Positions 17,797 to 27,419 of a DNA stretch of 64,000 nucleotides are shown piece after piece (position 1 is the stretch's first letter; each line of letters starts with the position of its first letter). Under the pieces are notes generated by a model. That model ran no database searches and was not told the origin of the DNA. It was given only the letters and a program-made list of their open reading frames with translations. The translations under genes were made by a program, and so were the position numbers. The DNA comes from Fischerella muscicola SAG 1427-1 = PCC 73103 (GTDB lineage: Bacteria; Cyanobacteriota; Cyanobacteriia; Cyanobacteriales; Nostocaceae). Where the stretch lies: contig NZ_AJLJ01000371.1 of the NCBI RefSeq assembly GCF_000317245.1, positions 1 to 64,000 on the forward strand, written 5' to 3'.

Positions 17797-18318
17797 ATGG
17801 GTAACAAGATAGTGATCCAGTTCAGCCATAAAATACAGAAAGCAACTCTACCACCTGAAAACAATGCTCTAAGTAAGTCTATAGAAACTTTAGGACTAAC
17901 AAAAATTCAGCGACATGTTTTTATCTGTGCTGATCAAACATCGCCTAAATGTTGTTCTAAGCAAGCCAGTTTAGAAGCATGGAAATACTTAAAAAAGCGG
18001 CTGAAGGAGCTGGGGTTAGATGTTGCTCAACAAAATCGTCCTGGTTGCATATTCCGAACCAAAGCTAATTGCTTGCGAGTTTGTTGCTCTGGGCCGATAA
18101 TGGTGGTTTACCCGGATGGTGTCTGGTATCGCCAAGCAACCCCGGAAGTCATCGAGCGGATTATCCAGGAACATTTAATTGGAAATACGGTTGTGGAAGA
18201 ATATGCTTTTTTAGTTCATCCTCTGTCAGAAACCTCTGTGGTAGCTGAGGAGAAGCTGAATCGAAGCTTAACATCTAAGGAATATAGTGAAGCGGTCAGT
18301 CACAAAAGTGCGGGCTAA
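17797..18318 (+). CDS. Thioredoxin-like 2Fe-2S ferredoxin-domain protein
   Basis: The 173-residue protein has the (2Fe-2S) ferredoxin fold of the thioredoxin-like class. HVFICADQTSPKCCSKQAS supplies the first cysteines. The second pair lies in NCLRVCCSGPIMVVYPDGVWYRQ, followed by the characteristic TPEVIERIIQEHLIGN. This resembles respiratory NuoE-like subunits but stands alone. The electron partner is unknown. It starts at ATG 17797 and diverges from groES across 333 bp that include CIRCE. Confidence 0.85.
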   Translation: MGNKIVIQFSHKIQKATLPPENNALSKSIETLGLTKIQRHVFICADQTSPKCCSKQASLEAWKYLKKRLKELGLDVAQQNRPGCIFRTKANCLRVCCSGPIMVVYPDGVWYRQATPEVIERIIQEHLIGNTVVEEYAFLVHPLSETSVVAEEKLNRSLTSKEYSEAVSHKSAG

Positions 18319-18597
18319 GTGTTTACTAGGAGCATCTTGGAACTAGTGAAGTTTGATAATCTATGAGGATTATTATTCTATTGAAGTTTTTTTGTCCGCT
18401 CCTTTAAAACCGATATATAATAACGCATTATAAATACTACTGCTCTACGTATCCTTACTGGACTTTTGCCATTGATTAAGTAGTTTCAAGGAAATTAAAT
18501 TTCTATTTTGAGATATTTACTCAGCAAAGGCAAGTTAAGTGGGAAAAAGCACAACATCACAATCATCCACGAAAAAGGATCGCTATACAAGGCCCCT

Positions 18598-19275
18598 ATG
18601 GATCTACGCGCGACAAGTGCCACTGCTATGAAAGAACCCAGCATGAAAGATTACAAACGACTTCTACTCATTGATGATGACCCTAACCTCATCTTGCTGG
18701 TGAAGGATTACTTGGAATTCCGGGGATATGAAGTCATCACCGCAGAAAACGGTCGAGAAGCTTTGGAAATTTTAGAGCAGGATGTTCCAGATATGATCAT
18801 CTGCGACGTGATGATGCCCGAAATGGACGGATATACCTTTGTTGAACAAGTCCGGCAAAACGAACGCACTAGTTGGATTCCTGTTCTATTTCTATCAGCA
18901 AAGGGACAAAGCGCAGACCGGGTTAAAGGACTAAATAAAGGTGCTGATGTATACATGGTCAAGCCCTTTGAACCAGAAGAGTTGGTGGCGCAGGTAGAAT
19001 CGTCTCTCAAGCAAACCATTCGTTGGAAAGAACATCAAGCCAAAGGAGGAGACAACGGTTCGCGTATTCAAGTTCCCTTTGATGTGCAGTTAACCCCAAC
19101 CGAACTGAAAGTTGTTCAGTTTGTCGCTAGGGGTTTAGCTAACCGCGAAATTGCTGAAGAACTAAATGTTAGTCAGCGTACAGTTGAAAGCCATGTGTCC
19201 AATATGTTGGGCAAAACCAATCTCCACAATCGTACTGAATTAGCACGGTGGGCGATTGAAAATCAAATGGCATAA
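18598..19275 (+). CDS. Response regulator, receiver plus LuxR-type HTH (Ycf29/Rre1-like)
   Basis: From ATG 18598 the protein has 225 residues; ATG 18628 or 18643 would also keep the whole receiver, and the frame is open to a TTG at 18508. The receiver (LLLIDDDPNLILLVKDYL; phospho-Asp in MIICDVMMPEMDG; Lys in YMVKPFEPEEL) is followed by a NarL/LuxR HTH: LTPTELKVVQFVARGLANREIAEELNVSQRTVESHVSNML. The layout and sequence resemble Ycf29-type regulators of cyanobacteria and red algal plastids (Rre1). No kinase is adjacent; members of this family work with kinases encoded elsewhere. Confidence 0.85.
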   Translation: MDLRATSATAMKEPSMKDYKRLLLIDDDPNLILLVKDYLEFRGYEVITAENGREALEILEQDVPDMIICDVMMPEMDGYTFVEQVRQNERTSWIPVLFLSAKGQSADRVKGLNKGADVYMVKPFEPEELVAQVESSLKQTIRWKEHQAKGGDNGSRIQVPFDVQLTPTELKVVQFVARGLANREIAEELNVSQRTVESHVSNMLGKTNLHNRTELARWAIENQMA

Positions 19276-19378
19276 ATCAAGCTCTAATTTGTGAGTGTTG
19301 AGTTATGAGTTGATTTGTGACGATTTCAAACTCATAACTCAAACTTAAATATTTCTTTGCTTTTGAGCAGCATTAGTT

Positions 19379-20641
19379 GTGAGCCGAATCCTGATTACAA
19401 CGTTGGGAACTTTGGGAGATCTTCATCCCATGATTGCTGTTGCACTTGAATTGCGGCAACGCGGTCATGATGTTGTGTTTGTGACGCACCAAGTCTATCA
19501 ATCTAAAATCGAAGCCTTGGGATTTGAGTTTTATTCGATGCGCCCCGATTTTACTGCGATGAATGACCCACAAGAAATGGCACGGATGATGGATCTCAAA
19601 ACAGGTCAGGAATACATGGTACGTCAGTGGGTAAATCCCAATTTGCGCGAGATGTATACCGACTTGCTGAAGGTTGCCAAAGGTGTAGATTTTATCTTTT
19701 CAGGAGAAGGAGTGATTGCAACTCCACTTGTAGCAGAGAAACTTGGGATGCGATGGGCATCAAGTGCCATGGTTCCGATGTCATTTTTCTCAGCTTATGA
19801 CCCACCTGTTTTAGCACCATTTCCTAGTTTGGCGAAACTATACAAACTTGGATCAATCGTGAATCAAGGTATTCTCAACTTTGCAAAGCTTGTCAGTAAT
19901 TCTTGGGCTGACCCCATTCGTCAACTTCGTCGTGAACTCGGTTTATCGCCCATAGATTATAATCCCTTTATCGAGAACAGGTTTTCACCTTATCTTGTCG
20001 TTACGTTGTTTTCCTCAGTTTTTGGTCAACCTCAACCAGACTGGCCTGGAAATACAATAGTCGCAGGTTTCACGTTCTATGATGGAACGCAAAGTGGAGC
20101 AGAACTCACTCCAGCGCTTAAAAAGTTTTTAGAGGTAGGTGATCCACCAATTGTCTTCACCCTGGGATCAGGCGCCGTAATGGACGCTGGCAATTTTTAC
20201 CAGGAAAGCATCCAAGCTGCAAAACAGTTAAACCGTCGTGCTGTTTTGTTAATTGGTAAAAATTCACCTCCAGAAAATCATTCAGCAGATGTGATTGCGG
20301 TCAACTACGCGCCGTATTCTCAAATTTTTCCTCGCGCTTGTGCGATCGCACATCAAGGCGGGATTGGGACGACGGCTCAGGCGTTGCGCGCAGGTCGCCC
20401 AACTCTAATTATGCCCTACAGCCACGACCAACCCGACAATGCAGCACGGGCCAAACGATTAGGAAGTTCTCTGACGATTCCCCGTAAGCAATATTCAGCA
20501 GTACGAGTTGCAAAGGAGTTAAGTGAATTGTTAGGGAATCCTAATTATGCAGCAAATGCGGCCAAAATCGGACGCATTGTACAAGCAGAAGATGGTGTTG
20601 GCGTAGCTTGTAATGCAATTGAGAAACAGCTTAGAGTCTAA
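19379..20641 (+). CDS. GT1-family glycosyltransferase (UGT/MGT-like)
   Basis: The 420-residue protein has the two-domain GT-B fold. The N-terminal motif ILITTLGTLGDLHPMIAVALELRQRGHDVVFVTH is typical of UGT, sterol- and macrolide-type glycosyltransferases. The C-terminal nucleotide-sugar site reads YAPYSQIFPRACAIAHQGGIGTTAQALRAGRPTLIMPYSHDQPDNA. It probably glycosylates a lipid or small molecule; the acceptor is unknown. GTG 19379 is the start, with the conserved N terminus immediately after it. It lies 104 bp after the response regulator. Confidence 0.88.
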   Translation: MSRILITTLGTLGDLHPMIAVALELRQRGHDVVFVTHQVYQSKIEALGFEFYSMRPDFTAMNDPQEMARMMDLKTGQEYMVRQWVNPNLREMYTDLLKVAKGVDFIFSGEGVIATPLVAEKLGMRWASSAMVPMSFFSAYDPPVLAPFPSLAKLYKLGSIVNQGILNFAKLVSNSWADPIRQLRRELGLSPIDYNPFIENRFSPYLVVTLFSSVFGQPQPDWPGNTIVAGFTFYDGTQSGAELTPALKKFLEVGDPPIVFTLGSGAVMDAGNFYQESIQAAKQLNRRAVLLIGKNSPPENHSADVIAVNYAPYSQIFPRACAIAHQGGIGTTAQALRAGRPTLIMPYSHDQPDNAARAKRLGSSLTIPRKQYSAVRVAKELSELLGNPNYAANAAKIGRIVQAEDGVGVACNAIEKQLRV

Positions 20642-20822
20642 ATATTTCAATATTTAACTTAAAGATGATGCAACAAATTTTGTAGGTTGGGTCTCATAAA
20701 TTCGACCCAACATCATAAGGATAAGTTGGTTTTCTTGACGCCAAATCAACCTATTCTTAATCTACCATTTTGGTCTTATCACACCACTACAAGCATCCCA
20801 ATATTTAGCTCCAAACTAATAA

Positions 20823-22214
20823 CTAAAATTCTGCACTCTCTGGTGTGCGTGGAAAAGGAATCACATCACGAATATTCCCCATCCCGGTCATAAATTGCAC
20901 CAGTCTTTCAAAACCTAATCCAAAACCAGCATGAGGAACAGTACCGTAACGACGTAAATCAAGATACCACCACAAATCTTCTAGTTTCATTCCTTGCGCG
21001 AGTACCCGCCTTTCTAACACTTCTAAACGTTCTTCCCGTTGGGAACCACCGACAATTTCACCTATTTTTGGTGCGAGAATATCCATTGCAGCGACTGTTT
21101 TTTCATCGTCGTTTAAGCGCATATAAAACGCTTTAATTTGGGCTGGATAATCAGTCACAATTACTGGTTTTTTGAATAATTGTTCACAAAGAAAACGTTC
21201 GTGTTCTGATTGTAAATCTAAACCCCAACTAACAGGATAATCAAACTGCACATCGGCTTTTTCTAAAAGTTTGATGGCTTCTGTATAGGTGATACGTTCA
21301 AATTGATTATTGATAATATTATCTGCGATCGCTAACACAGTATTATCTATGCGCTGGTTAAAAAATTCCATGTCTTCTGGGCATTTTTCCAGCACATATT
21401 TAAAAATATATTTGAGGAATTCTTCAGCTAAATCCATATCCCCATGGATATCACAAAAAGCCATTTCTGGCTCAATCATCCAAAATTCTGCTAAGTGGCG
21501 AGAAGTGTTGGAATTTTCTGCACGGAAGGTAGGGCCAAAAGTGTAGACGTTACTAAACGCCATCGCCATGATTTCAGCTTCTAATTGACCGCTAACTGTT
21601 AAATATGTTGGTCTAGCAAAGAAGTCTTTAGTATAGTCTACTGTTTGATTTTCTGTGCGGGGAATATTTTTTAAATCTAAACTAGTGACACTAAAAAGTT
21701 CTCCTGCACCTTCACAATCGCTAGCGGTAATAATAGGAGTATGTACCCACATAAAACCGCGTTCTTGAAAAAATTTGTGAATAGCTGTAGCACAAGCATT
21801 ACGAACACGGAAAACCGCACCAAAGGAATTAGTACGCGATCGCAAATGTCCAATTGTTCGTAAAAACTCAAAGGAATGGCGTTTCTTTTGCAGAGGATAA
21901 GTTTCGGGATCAGCTTCTCCATAAACTTTGACGCTATCTGCTTTTAATTCTACACGCTGTCCTTTAGCGGGAGAAGCAACTAACACTCCAGCCACTTCTA
22001 CGGAAGCACCTGTATTTAATTTTTTTAAGATATTTTCGTAATCTGGCAAATCTTGATTAATTACCACTTGCAAGTTAGCCAGAGATGAACCGTCATTTAC
22101 TTCTATAAAAGCAAAACCTTTTAATTCACGTTTAGTACGCACCCAGCCTTTAACTTCTAGTGAATCATCAGGCTGACCATTTCGTAATATTTCTACAATT
22201 CTTTGATTTGGCAT
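20823..22214 (-). CDS. asnS: Asparaginyl-tRNA synthetase
   Basis: The 463-residue class IIb synthetase has an N-terminal OB-fold anticodon domain (VKGWVRTKRELKGFAFIEVNDGSS). Motif 2 reads FGPTFRAENSNTSRHLAEFWMIEPE and motif 3 reads HAGFGLGFERLVQFMTG. The sequence favours AsnS over AspS because the large AspS insertion is absent. It starts at ATG 22214. Its 3' end converges on the glycosyltransferase, with no clear hairpin between. Confidence 0.96.
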   Translation of the reverse strand: MPNQRIVEILRNGQPDDSLEVKGWVRTKRELKGFAFIEVNDGSSLANLQVVINQDLPDYENILKKLNTGASVEVAGVLVASPAKGQRVELKADSVKVYGEADPETYPLQKKRHSFEFLRTIGHLRSRTNSFGAVFRVRNACATAIHKFFQERGFMWVHTPIITASDCEGAGELFSVTSLDLKNIPRTENQTVDYTKDFFARPTYLTVSGQLEAEIMAMAFSNVYTFGPTFRAENSNTSRHLAEFWMIEPEMAFCDIHGDMDLAEEFLKYIFKYVLEKCPEDMEFFNQRIDNTVLAIADNIINNQFERITYTEAIKLLEKADVQFDYPVSWGLDLQSEHERFLCEQLFKKPVIVTDYPAQIKAFYMRLNDDEKTVAAMDILAPKIGEIVGGSQREERLEVLERRVLAQGMKLEDLWWYLDLRRYGTVPHAGFGLGFERLVQFMTGMGNIRDVIPFPRTPESAEF

Positions 22215-22312
22215 GTTTGTATCCGAGCATAAAATCTAGAGTTTGACATTTTTAGAATTGTAGACTTTAAATTTTAATTTAAAAGATTTAGTTCTTAAAT
22301 AAATCCCTAATG

Positions 22313-22681
22313 CTACCCAGCACAAGACTTTAATATCCAACCTATGATAACGCCTAATCCACCAAAGCGTATCGCTTGCCAAAAAGGCTCTCTAAAACTG
22401 CGCCATGAAAACAGCTGACTCTCTAAGCACACTTCTAACACTTCTAACTGCTGTTGAATTTGCCGTAACTCAGCTTCTATGTCTGGTGTCGGGTTTTTAT
22501 CTTGACTGAGTTTATAAAGTTTATATTGTAATTGTTTTTGTTGACGGCGATCGCGTAGCACCTGCTGGTGGCGTTCTTTTAAAGCCACAAGCGATCGCTC
22601 GACTTCTAACAGTTCTTGTTCAAAATCAAGTTCTTGATTATCCTCTTGTGGTGGTTCTGACGGTTTTTGAGGCTGCTTCAT
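22313..22681 (-). CDS. Coiled-coil hypothetical protein with C-terminal membrane anchor
   Basis: I do not recognise the family. The 122 residues are mostly charged helix (residues 18-95, rich in Glu, Gln, Arg and Leu, likely coiled coil). They end in a hydrophobic segment, AIRFGGLGVIIGWILKSCAG, suggesting a tail anchor. It starts at ATG 22681 and is divergent from the 22726 gene with a 44-bp gap, so the promoters overlap. It lies 98 bp upstream of asnS on the same strand and could be co-transcribed with it. Confidence 0.6.
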   Translation of the reverse strand: MKQPQKPSEPPQEDNQELDFEQELLEVERSLVALKERHQQVLRDRRQQKQLQYKLYKLSQDKNPTPDIEAELRQIQQQLEVLEVCLESQLFSWRSFREPFWQAIRFGGLGVIIGWILKSCAG

Positions 22682-22725
22682 TAAAGTAGTAGAGTAAAGG
22701 TAAATGCGACAATACCTTGGAGTGT

Positions 22726-23004
22726 ATGTCTCAATCTACACAGCCGCTTAAAAACAGTCAACTGAATGAATTTACTACTGTAGAATTAGCTCAAGCTCTT
22801 ATGGAGAGATTGAGTATTTCTTCTAATGATTGGCATCGTCTCAAGTCTAACCGTAACGCTCGTGCTGGTGAACAAATAGCAGCAGCTCTTGTCTTCCTCC
22901 TTAAGGAAGAACAACAAGAAGCTTTAACAAGGCTAGAACAAGCGACAGGTTGGTTAGATCGCTCTATTTCTGCACCACCTTGTCCTACACACGGAAAAGG
23001 GTAA
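22726..23004 (+). CDS. Conserved cyanobacterial small protein (DUF6439-like)
   Basis: ATG 22726 gives 92 residues; the frame is open to a TTG nine bases earlier. It is soluble and helical: VELAQALMERLSISSNDWHRLKSNRNARAGEQIAAALVFLLKE, ending SAPPCPTHGKG. I recall this pattern as a small cyanobacterial family, probably DUF6439, but cannot confirm the number. The CPTHG ending could bind a metal, which is speculation. It converges on the anti-sigma-type gene through a perfect 17-bp hairpin. Confidence 0.65.
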   Translation: MSQSTQPLKNSQLNEFTTVELAQALMERLSISSNDWHRLKSNRNARAGEQIAAALVFLLKEEQQEALTRLEQATGWLDRSISAPPCPTHGKG

Positions 23005-23009
23005 TTAAT

Positions 23010-23053
23010 AATGGGTAATTGGTAATAGGAAAACCCATTACCAATTACCCATT
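23010..23053. terminator. Perfect 17-bp hairpin between convergent genes
   Basis: AATGGGTAATTGGTAAT (23010-23026) and its exact complement (23037-23053) are separated by ten bases. The hairpin begins six bases after the stop at 23004 and ends ten before the stop at 23063. It could terminate or insulate both genes. It is built from GTAATTG repeat units and lacks T-runs. Confidence 0.65.
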
Positions 23054-23062
23054 ACCAATCCT

Positions 23063-23518
23063 CTAATTCCGCAATAACGGTATACGCGGCCGAGCTTGCT
23101 CTAATTGCTTACAAAGTCTTAACTCAGTACCTTTGGTGTTCCACTCTACTTCGTCAAAAACAAGATGCAAAATCGATAAACCACGACCGTTTTCTGACTC
23201 ATCTGGTGGTAGATACTCTGTTGGATCTATATCACAATTACAAGAACGAGTAAAACCTCCCCCTTGGTCTGAGATGATCCACCAATATTTATTATCTATT
23301 AAGGAAAAACGTACTACTACCTTTTTGCTAGGATCAAGATTATTGCCATGTTTAGCCGCATTGACTAGAGCTTCTTGAAGTCCTAGTCGCAGTTCGGCTT
23401 GCATTGGCGTGGGAATTTCTGCCAGAAGTAAATCTAATATTGGACAGAGGTATAGAGTTGAGGCAAAACTAATAGTACCCCAACTACGTCCTACTGGACG
23501 AAGTGAAATGGTGATCAC
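23063..23518 (-). CDS. Anti-sigma-factor-type serine kinase (HATPase_c_2)
   Basis: The 151-residue protein is a stand-alone GHKL ATPase of the RsbW/SpoIIAB type. The N-box is LGLQEALVNAAKHGNNLD, the G1 box DQGGGF and the G2 box NGRGLSIL. Such proteins switch sigma factors or anti-sigma antagonists by partner swapping; in cyanobacteria their partners are often encoded elsewhere. It starts at GTG 23518. No STAS-domain or PP2C gene is adjacent, so its circuit is unknown. Confidence 0.85.
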   Translation of the reverse strand: MITISLRPVGRSWGTISFASTLYLCPILDLLLAEIPTPMQAELRLGLQEALVNAAKHGNNLDPSKKVVVRFSLIDNKYWWIISDQGGGFTRSCNCDIDPTEYLPPDESENGRGLSILHLVFDEVEWNTKGTELRLCKQLEQARPRIPLLRN

Positions 23519-24009
23519 AAGAGAAACCCCGCAGCTTCAGAGTTAGCTAGACATCAGTTTGCTGTCACAGGCACCCTGATAATTTGTGAGGTGGTCGTGT
23601 TGCCTTCAAACCTAACGTCTTTGGAACTAAATTTTGAAAATGCCAGGGAGCATTGGCTCTCCTAATGATTTTGGGCTGTCTCACATAAAACGGCTTAAGT
23701 AAACTTGCCCAAGCAGTTAGCAATTCAAAAAGTGCTGTGCATATATAAAAGAGTCTATGTTATACTCTTTCATCTGCCGAACTTTAGTTTAGACGACCCA
23801 ATTCATATTTGAGAATAGCCTATGCGGCTTCTATATTTTTGCACAATTAGAACTATATTTTTAGCTTAATTCAAGTCTAGCATTTTTACTATCCGCTAGA
23901 CTACAAAATTCTAATTGGAATTTTTTTAAAAGATTTATATATGTTTAACACAACTGAAATAGTACGATGCATAGATATCTATTAATGGATTCACTCCTGT
24001 ACAACATAG
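23519..24009. other. 490-bp AT-rich intergenic region
   Basis: I find no supported gene, tRNA or repeat family here. It contains the upstream region of the anti-sigma-type gene on the left and the 3' flank of the methyltransferase gene on the right. Confidence 0.4.
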
Positions 24010-25371
24010 CTATCGCACAAGAAAGGCTGCTGCTTCTACATGGGCAGTTTGAGGGAAAAAATCTGCGGGTTGTAGACGTGTAAGTTTGTACATACCATTC
24101 TCGCAAAATAATTTCAAATCACGTGCGAGGGTTGCTACTTTACAACTGACATAAACGATACGTTCTGGTTGAAATTCTAGTAAAGTTTCCACAACTTGGC
24201 GATCGCATCCTTTACGCGGTGGATCTAGTAAAACAATATCCGGTTTAATTTCTAGTTGCGGTAGTAATTTTTCCACTGCACCTGTCATAAAAGTGACATT
24301 ATTAATTTGATTATATTTAGCATTATCAATAGCCTGTTCTACCGCCTCTGGCTGTATTTCCAACCCAATTGCTTGACGAACTTGTTTTGCTAAGGGCAAA
24401 GTTAACGTACCGATACCACAATAGGCATCAAGTAGCACCTCACTTCCTTGTAAGTGCAGTTCTGATTGAATAACCTGTAACAAACTTTCTGCTGTTTCCG
24501 TATAAACCTGGAAAAATGTGTCTGGACGTATACGAAATTCTAAACCAGCAAATTCTTCTCGCAGGTAAGCAAGACCAGCTATACAACGAGTTTCTACTCC
24601 GAAAATGGTGTTCGTGCGTTTTGGGTTATAGTTTAAACAAACTCCTACTAGAGTAGGATAGCGATTTAACCATTCTTGTGCTTGATCTTTAATACCTGAT
24701 AAATTCCAATCTTTTACTACTAAAGTCAATAATATTTCTCCGGTTCGACGACCAATGCGTAAACCAAGATTACGAATTATTCCTTTGTGGTGTTGTTCGT
24801 TATAAATTGGCCAATTTCGCTTTTGAATATCTTGTTTAATTTCTGTCAATAAAGAATTTAATCGTGGATCTTGTACTGGACATTGATTTAAATTAATCAA
24901 TTGATGGCTACCTTTTTGGTAATAGCCTGCTTGGACATTTCCAGTTGCAGAGACACCCATAGGATAGGTGGCTTTATTGCGATAGCCTAGAGAAGAAGCA
25001 GCTCTTAAAACCTGATCTACAGGTGGTTCTACAAAACCACCAATCCGTTCTAAGGCTTGAATAACTTGATTGCGTTTTGCTTCTAACTGATATTCATAAT
25101 CTATGTGTTGCCACTGGCAACCACCACATTTATCAGCTACAATGCAGCTTGGTCGAATCCGGTAAGTAGAGGGTTGTAATATTTGTTGCAGCTTGGCATA
25201 AGCATGAGTAGATTTGACGTGTACTAGACGGACAAGAGCGCGATCGCCTGGTACAGTATCCGGTACAAACACCACCCGTTGGTGCGATCGTCCCACGCCA
25301 TCGCCCGTATCAGTTGTGTCTGTTATGTTAACTTCTATTAATTCACCTTGTTTCCAAGAAGTATTGGTCAT
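24010..25371 (-). CDS. RlmD/RumA-type 23S rRNA (uracil-C5)-methyltransferase
   Basis: The 453-residue SAM-dependent methyltransferase has an N-terminal TRAM domain (residues 5-65). An iron-sulfur site follows, CIVADKCGGC (C-x5-C-x2-C), with a fourth cysteine in NQCPVQD. The SAM motif is VLLDAYCGIGTLTLPLA, the catalytic region DPPRKGCDRQVV, and the cysteine nucleophile lies in VYVSCKVATLARDL. These place it with RlmD-type enzymes that make m5U in 23S rRNA; which uridine is modified cannot be read from sequence. It starts at ATG 25371. Confidence 0.9.
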   Translation of the reverse strand: MTNTSWKQGELIEVNITDTTDTGDGVGRSHQRVVFVPDTVPGDRALVRLVHVKSTHAYAKLQQILQPSTYRIRPSCIVADKCGGCQWQHIDYEYQLEAKRNQVIQALERIGGFVEPPVDQVLRAASSLGYRNKATYPMGVSATGNVQAGYYQKGSHQLINLNQCPVQDPRLNSLLTEIKQDIQKRNWPIYNEQHHKGIIRNLGLRIGRRTGEILLTLVVKDWNLSGIKDQAQEWLNRYPTLVGVCLNYNPKRTNTIFGVETRCIAGLAYLREEFAGLEFRIRPDTFFQVYTETAESLLQVIQSELHLQGSEVLLDAYCGIGTLTLPLAKQVRQAIGLEIQPEAVEQAIDNAKYNQINNVTFMTGAVEKLLPQLEIKPDIVLLDPPRKGCDRQVVETLLEFQPERIVYVSCKVATLARDLKLFCENGMYKLTRLQPADFFPQTAHVEAAAFLVR

Positions 25372-25607
25372 TCGATTTTAGATTTTGGATTACTCTGTCG
25401 AGAAGCCGCACTTCGTGCGTCTATAGATTTTGGATTGACTCTACTTATGGTATCTGGGGTGGTGGTTAGTTATTAAGCATCCCGCTTGTTCCCCTTGTCT
25501 CCCTTGTCCTGAATCGCCGATTCCCGATTCCCAATCGCCAATCCCCCTTCACTTGTGGACACAAGACTCGTTAAACTAGCAAATAATAAATCTCGTGATT
25601 CAATATC

Positions 25608-26093
25608 ATGACTGTAGTAAGCCAAGTTATTTTCAAAGCTGACGACGAACTGCGTTATCCTAGCAGTGGCGAACTCAAAAGCATCAAAGATTTTTTGCAA
25701 ACTGGCGAACAGCGAGTACGTATCGTTAGTACCCTAGCTGAAAATGAAAAAAAGATAGTTCAGGAAGCTACCAAACAGCTTTGGCAAAAGCGTCCTGATT
25801 TTATCTCGCCAGGAGGGAATGCTTACGGAGAGCGCCAGCGTGCCTTATGTATCCGTGATTTTGGCTGGTATTTACGCTTAATTACTTATGGTGTACTTGC
25901 TGGCGACAAAGAACCAATTGAAACGATTGGTTTGATTGGTGTGCGAGAAATGTACAATTCCTTGGGTGTTCCTGTGCCTGGAATGGTAGAAGCCATCAAC
26001 TGTCTGAAAAAAGCCTCCCTTGATTTACTGAATGCAGATGATGCTTTGGAAGCAGCACCTTACTTTGATTACATCATCCAAGCGATGTCTTAA
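25608..26093 (+). CDS. apcD: Allophycocyanin alpha-B subunit
   Basis: This red-shifted core subunit acts as a phycobilisome terminal emitter and passes energy mainly to photosystem I. The 161 residues match ApcD rather than ApcA: start MTVVSQVIFKADDELRYPSSGELK, then QKRPDFISPGGNAYGERQRALCIRDFGWYLRLITYG. The bilin-binding cysteine is in ALCIRD and the end is PYFDYIIQAMS. It stands alone, away from apcABC, as is usual for apcD. It starts at ATG 25608. A family B repeat and purine-rich GACAAGG repeats lie upstream. Confidence 0.95.
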   Translation: MTVVSQVIFKADDELRYPSSGELKSIKDFLQTGEQRVRIVSTLAENEKKIVQEATKQLWQKRPDFISPGGNAYGERQRALCIRDFGWYLRLITYGVLAGDKEPIETIGLIGVREMYNSLGVPVPGMVEAINCLKKASLDLLNADDALEAAPYFDYIIQAMS

Positions 26094-26325
26094 TTCAAAG
26101 TGAGTACTCACCCTAGCTAAAGGTGTAATTCCACCTTAGTTGGTCTAAGTGCAAGATAGCACCTGCATATTGATCATTCTTTCTTAATATCATCATACTC
26201 CCCACACTTGCTAGTGGCTCTGGCAATATCTCTGTCAAGTTACCAACAAGTTGTGGGGATATTTTATTTTTCTTGGTTGGTTGTTGCGAAAAATAAATAA
26301 TCAACCAACAATTCACAAACAAAAA

Positions 26326-26353
26326 GCCGAGAGTCTTTAAAAAGACTCTCGGC
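26326..26353 (-). terminator. Perfect GC-rich hairpin with minus-strand T-run
   Basis: GCCGAGAGTCTTT and its exact complement are separated by AA. On the minus strand the stem is followed by TTTTTG, the form of an intrinsic terminator for a transcript coming from the right, yet no minus-strand gene exists there. On the plus strand it lies 230 bp after apcD but lacks a T-run. Confidence 0.7.
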
Positions 26354-26355
26354 AA

Positions 26356-27419
26356 TTAGTGTGTTCCCTATTAATGACTCGGCTAGAGTTCAGTTGTCAT
26401 TCATTCTCTCTGTTTGGCAATTACAGGAATAGGATCTGAATCATGAACATTTGTGATTGTCATCACCAATCGATCTCAGTAAATTTGTATCTAGTAAAAC
26501 TTCTTGCCATCAAGGCTGAAAATAAGTTTTGTCTTATAACGATAATCAACCCTGACTTTTGACGGGATCTGGAAAAGTTTTCCCCAAACTTCTCTCCTTG
26601 TAGGAGAGAGACTTTAAATTTCTTCCTCCTTTTCCTACGAGGAAAGGGGGTTAGAGAGTTAGGTTTCTACATGAAGTAAAAAGTCAGTAATAAAGTTGCT
26701 TGTTTTACACTATTGAGATATTAAAAACCTTGCTGATGTGAGAGGTATTTAGCACTTCTTGTTATCTTCTAAATTTGGGATCAGTATCCGGAATATTTTT
26801 CAATAATAAATATTATTTAGAGTCTGAAGCAAAGATAAAGCTAATTTGAGCTTATTACTTTTAACATGGCATATAAGATTAGTTGTTTAGACATGTTAGT
26901 TATAGATAGTCACAATGGTTATTCTGCAAAAAGTGTATTTGATACAAGCGATCGCTGTCACATTGTGATGATGTCGATACTTGCACAATAATCAATAGCA
27001 AGTGAAAAAATCTATTGGAACTCAGAACTGAATTTTGACGAAGACTTAAATAATGGGATGTTTACACAACAAACTTAGAGTTCAAGTTTGACTGGTTTCG
27101 TGAATGTAGTAAACATATATATTATGAAATCGTCTTGATTTTTGGTATTGGTGAAAATACTGGAGTATTACTGATTGCTGGAGATCAAGCTAAAAAATTA
27201 CGTATTTTTACTGTTGCTTGATTAAAGATAACTGTCGTTAGTTTCGCAATGGCAACTAAAACTGACATAAGCACTTAATCAGAAGATCAATAGCAAATTT
27301 AGGCAGATTAGAGAATCTGTTGAGGATCTGGCCGTTCCCCGTTCCCTATTTTCAATTGATTACAGGAATGGGACAGAAAATCGATACAATAATCATCTGT
27401 CCCCTTGGTGCATACTTCC
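26356..27419. other. 1.05-kb gene desert upstream of purL
   Basis: There is no supported ORF or tRNA. It contains one structured repeat (26580-26671) and a HIP1 site near 26948. The left edge is the minus-strand terminator-like hairpin, so a small RNA read leftward is conceivable. Sequence near 27330-27400 should hold the purL promoter. Confidence 0.4.
26580..26671. repeat. Structured intergenic repeat (two hairpins)
   Basis: CTCTCCT-TGT-AGGAGAG (26592-26608) is followed by a CCTTTTCCT / AGGAAAGG hairpin. Short arms CTGACTTTT (26552-26560) and AAAAGTCAG (26679-26687) bracket both. The pattern resembles a repeat common in Nostocales genomes; only one copy is in this window. Confidence 0.5.

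Noticed and set aside
26113..26355. 80-codon minus-strand ORF after apcD with a hydrophobic N terminus
   Set aside because: Its start codon lies just outside, and its first codons inside, the perfect hairpin at 26326-26353. It has no recognisable family and no good ribosome binding site. It could be a remnant, but support is too weak to list.
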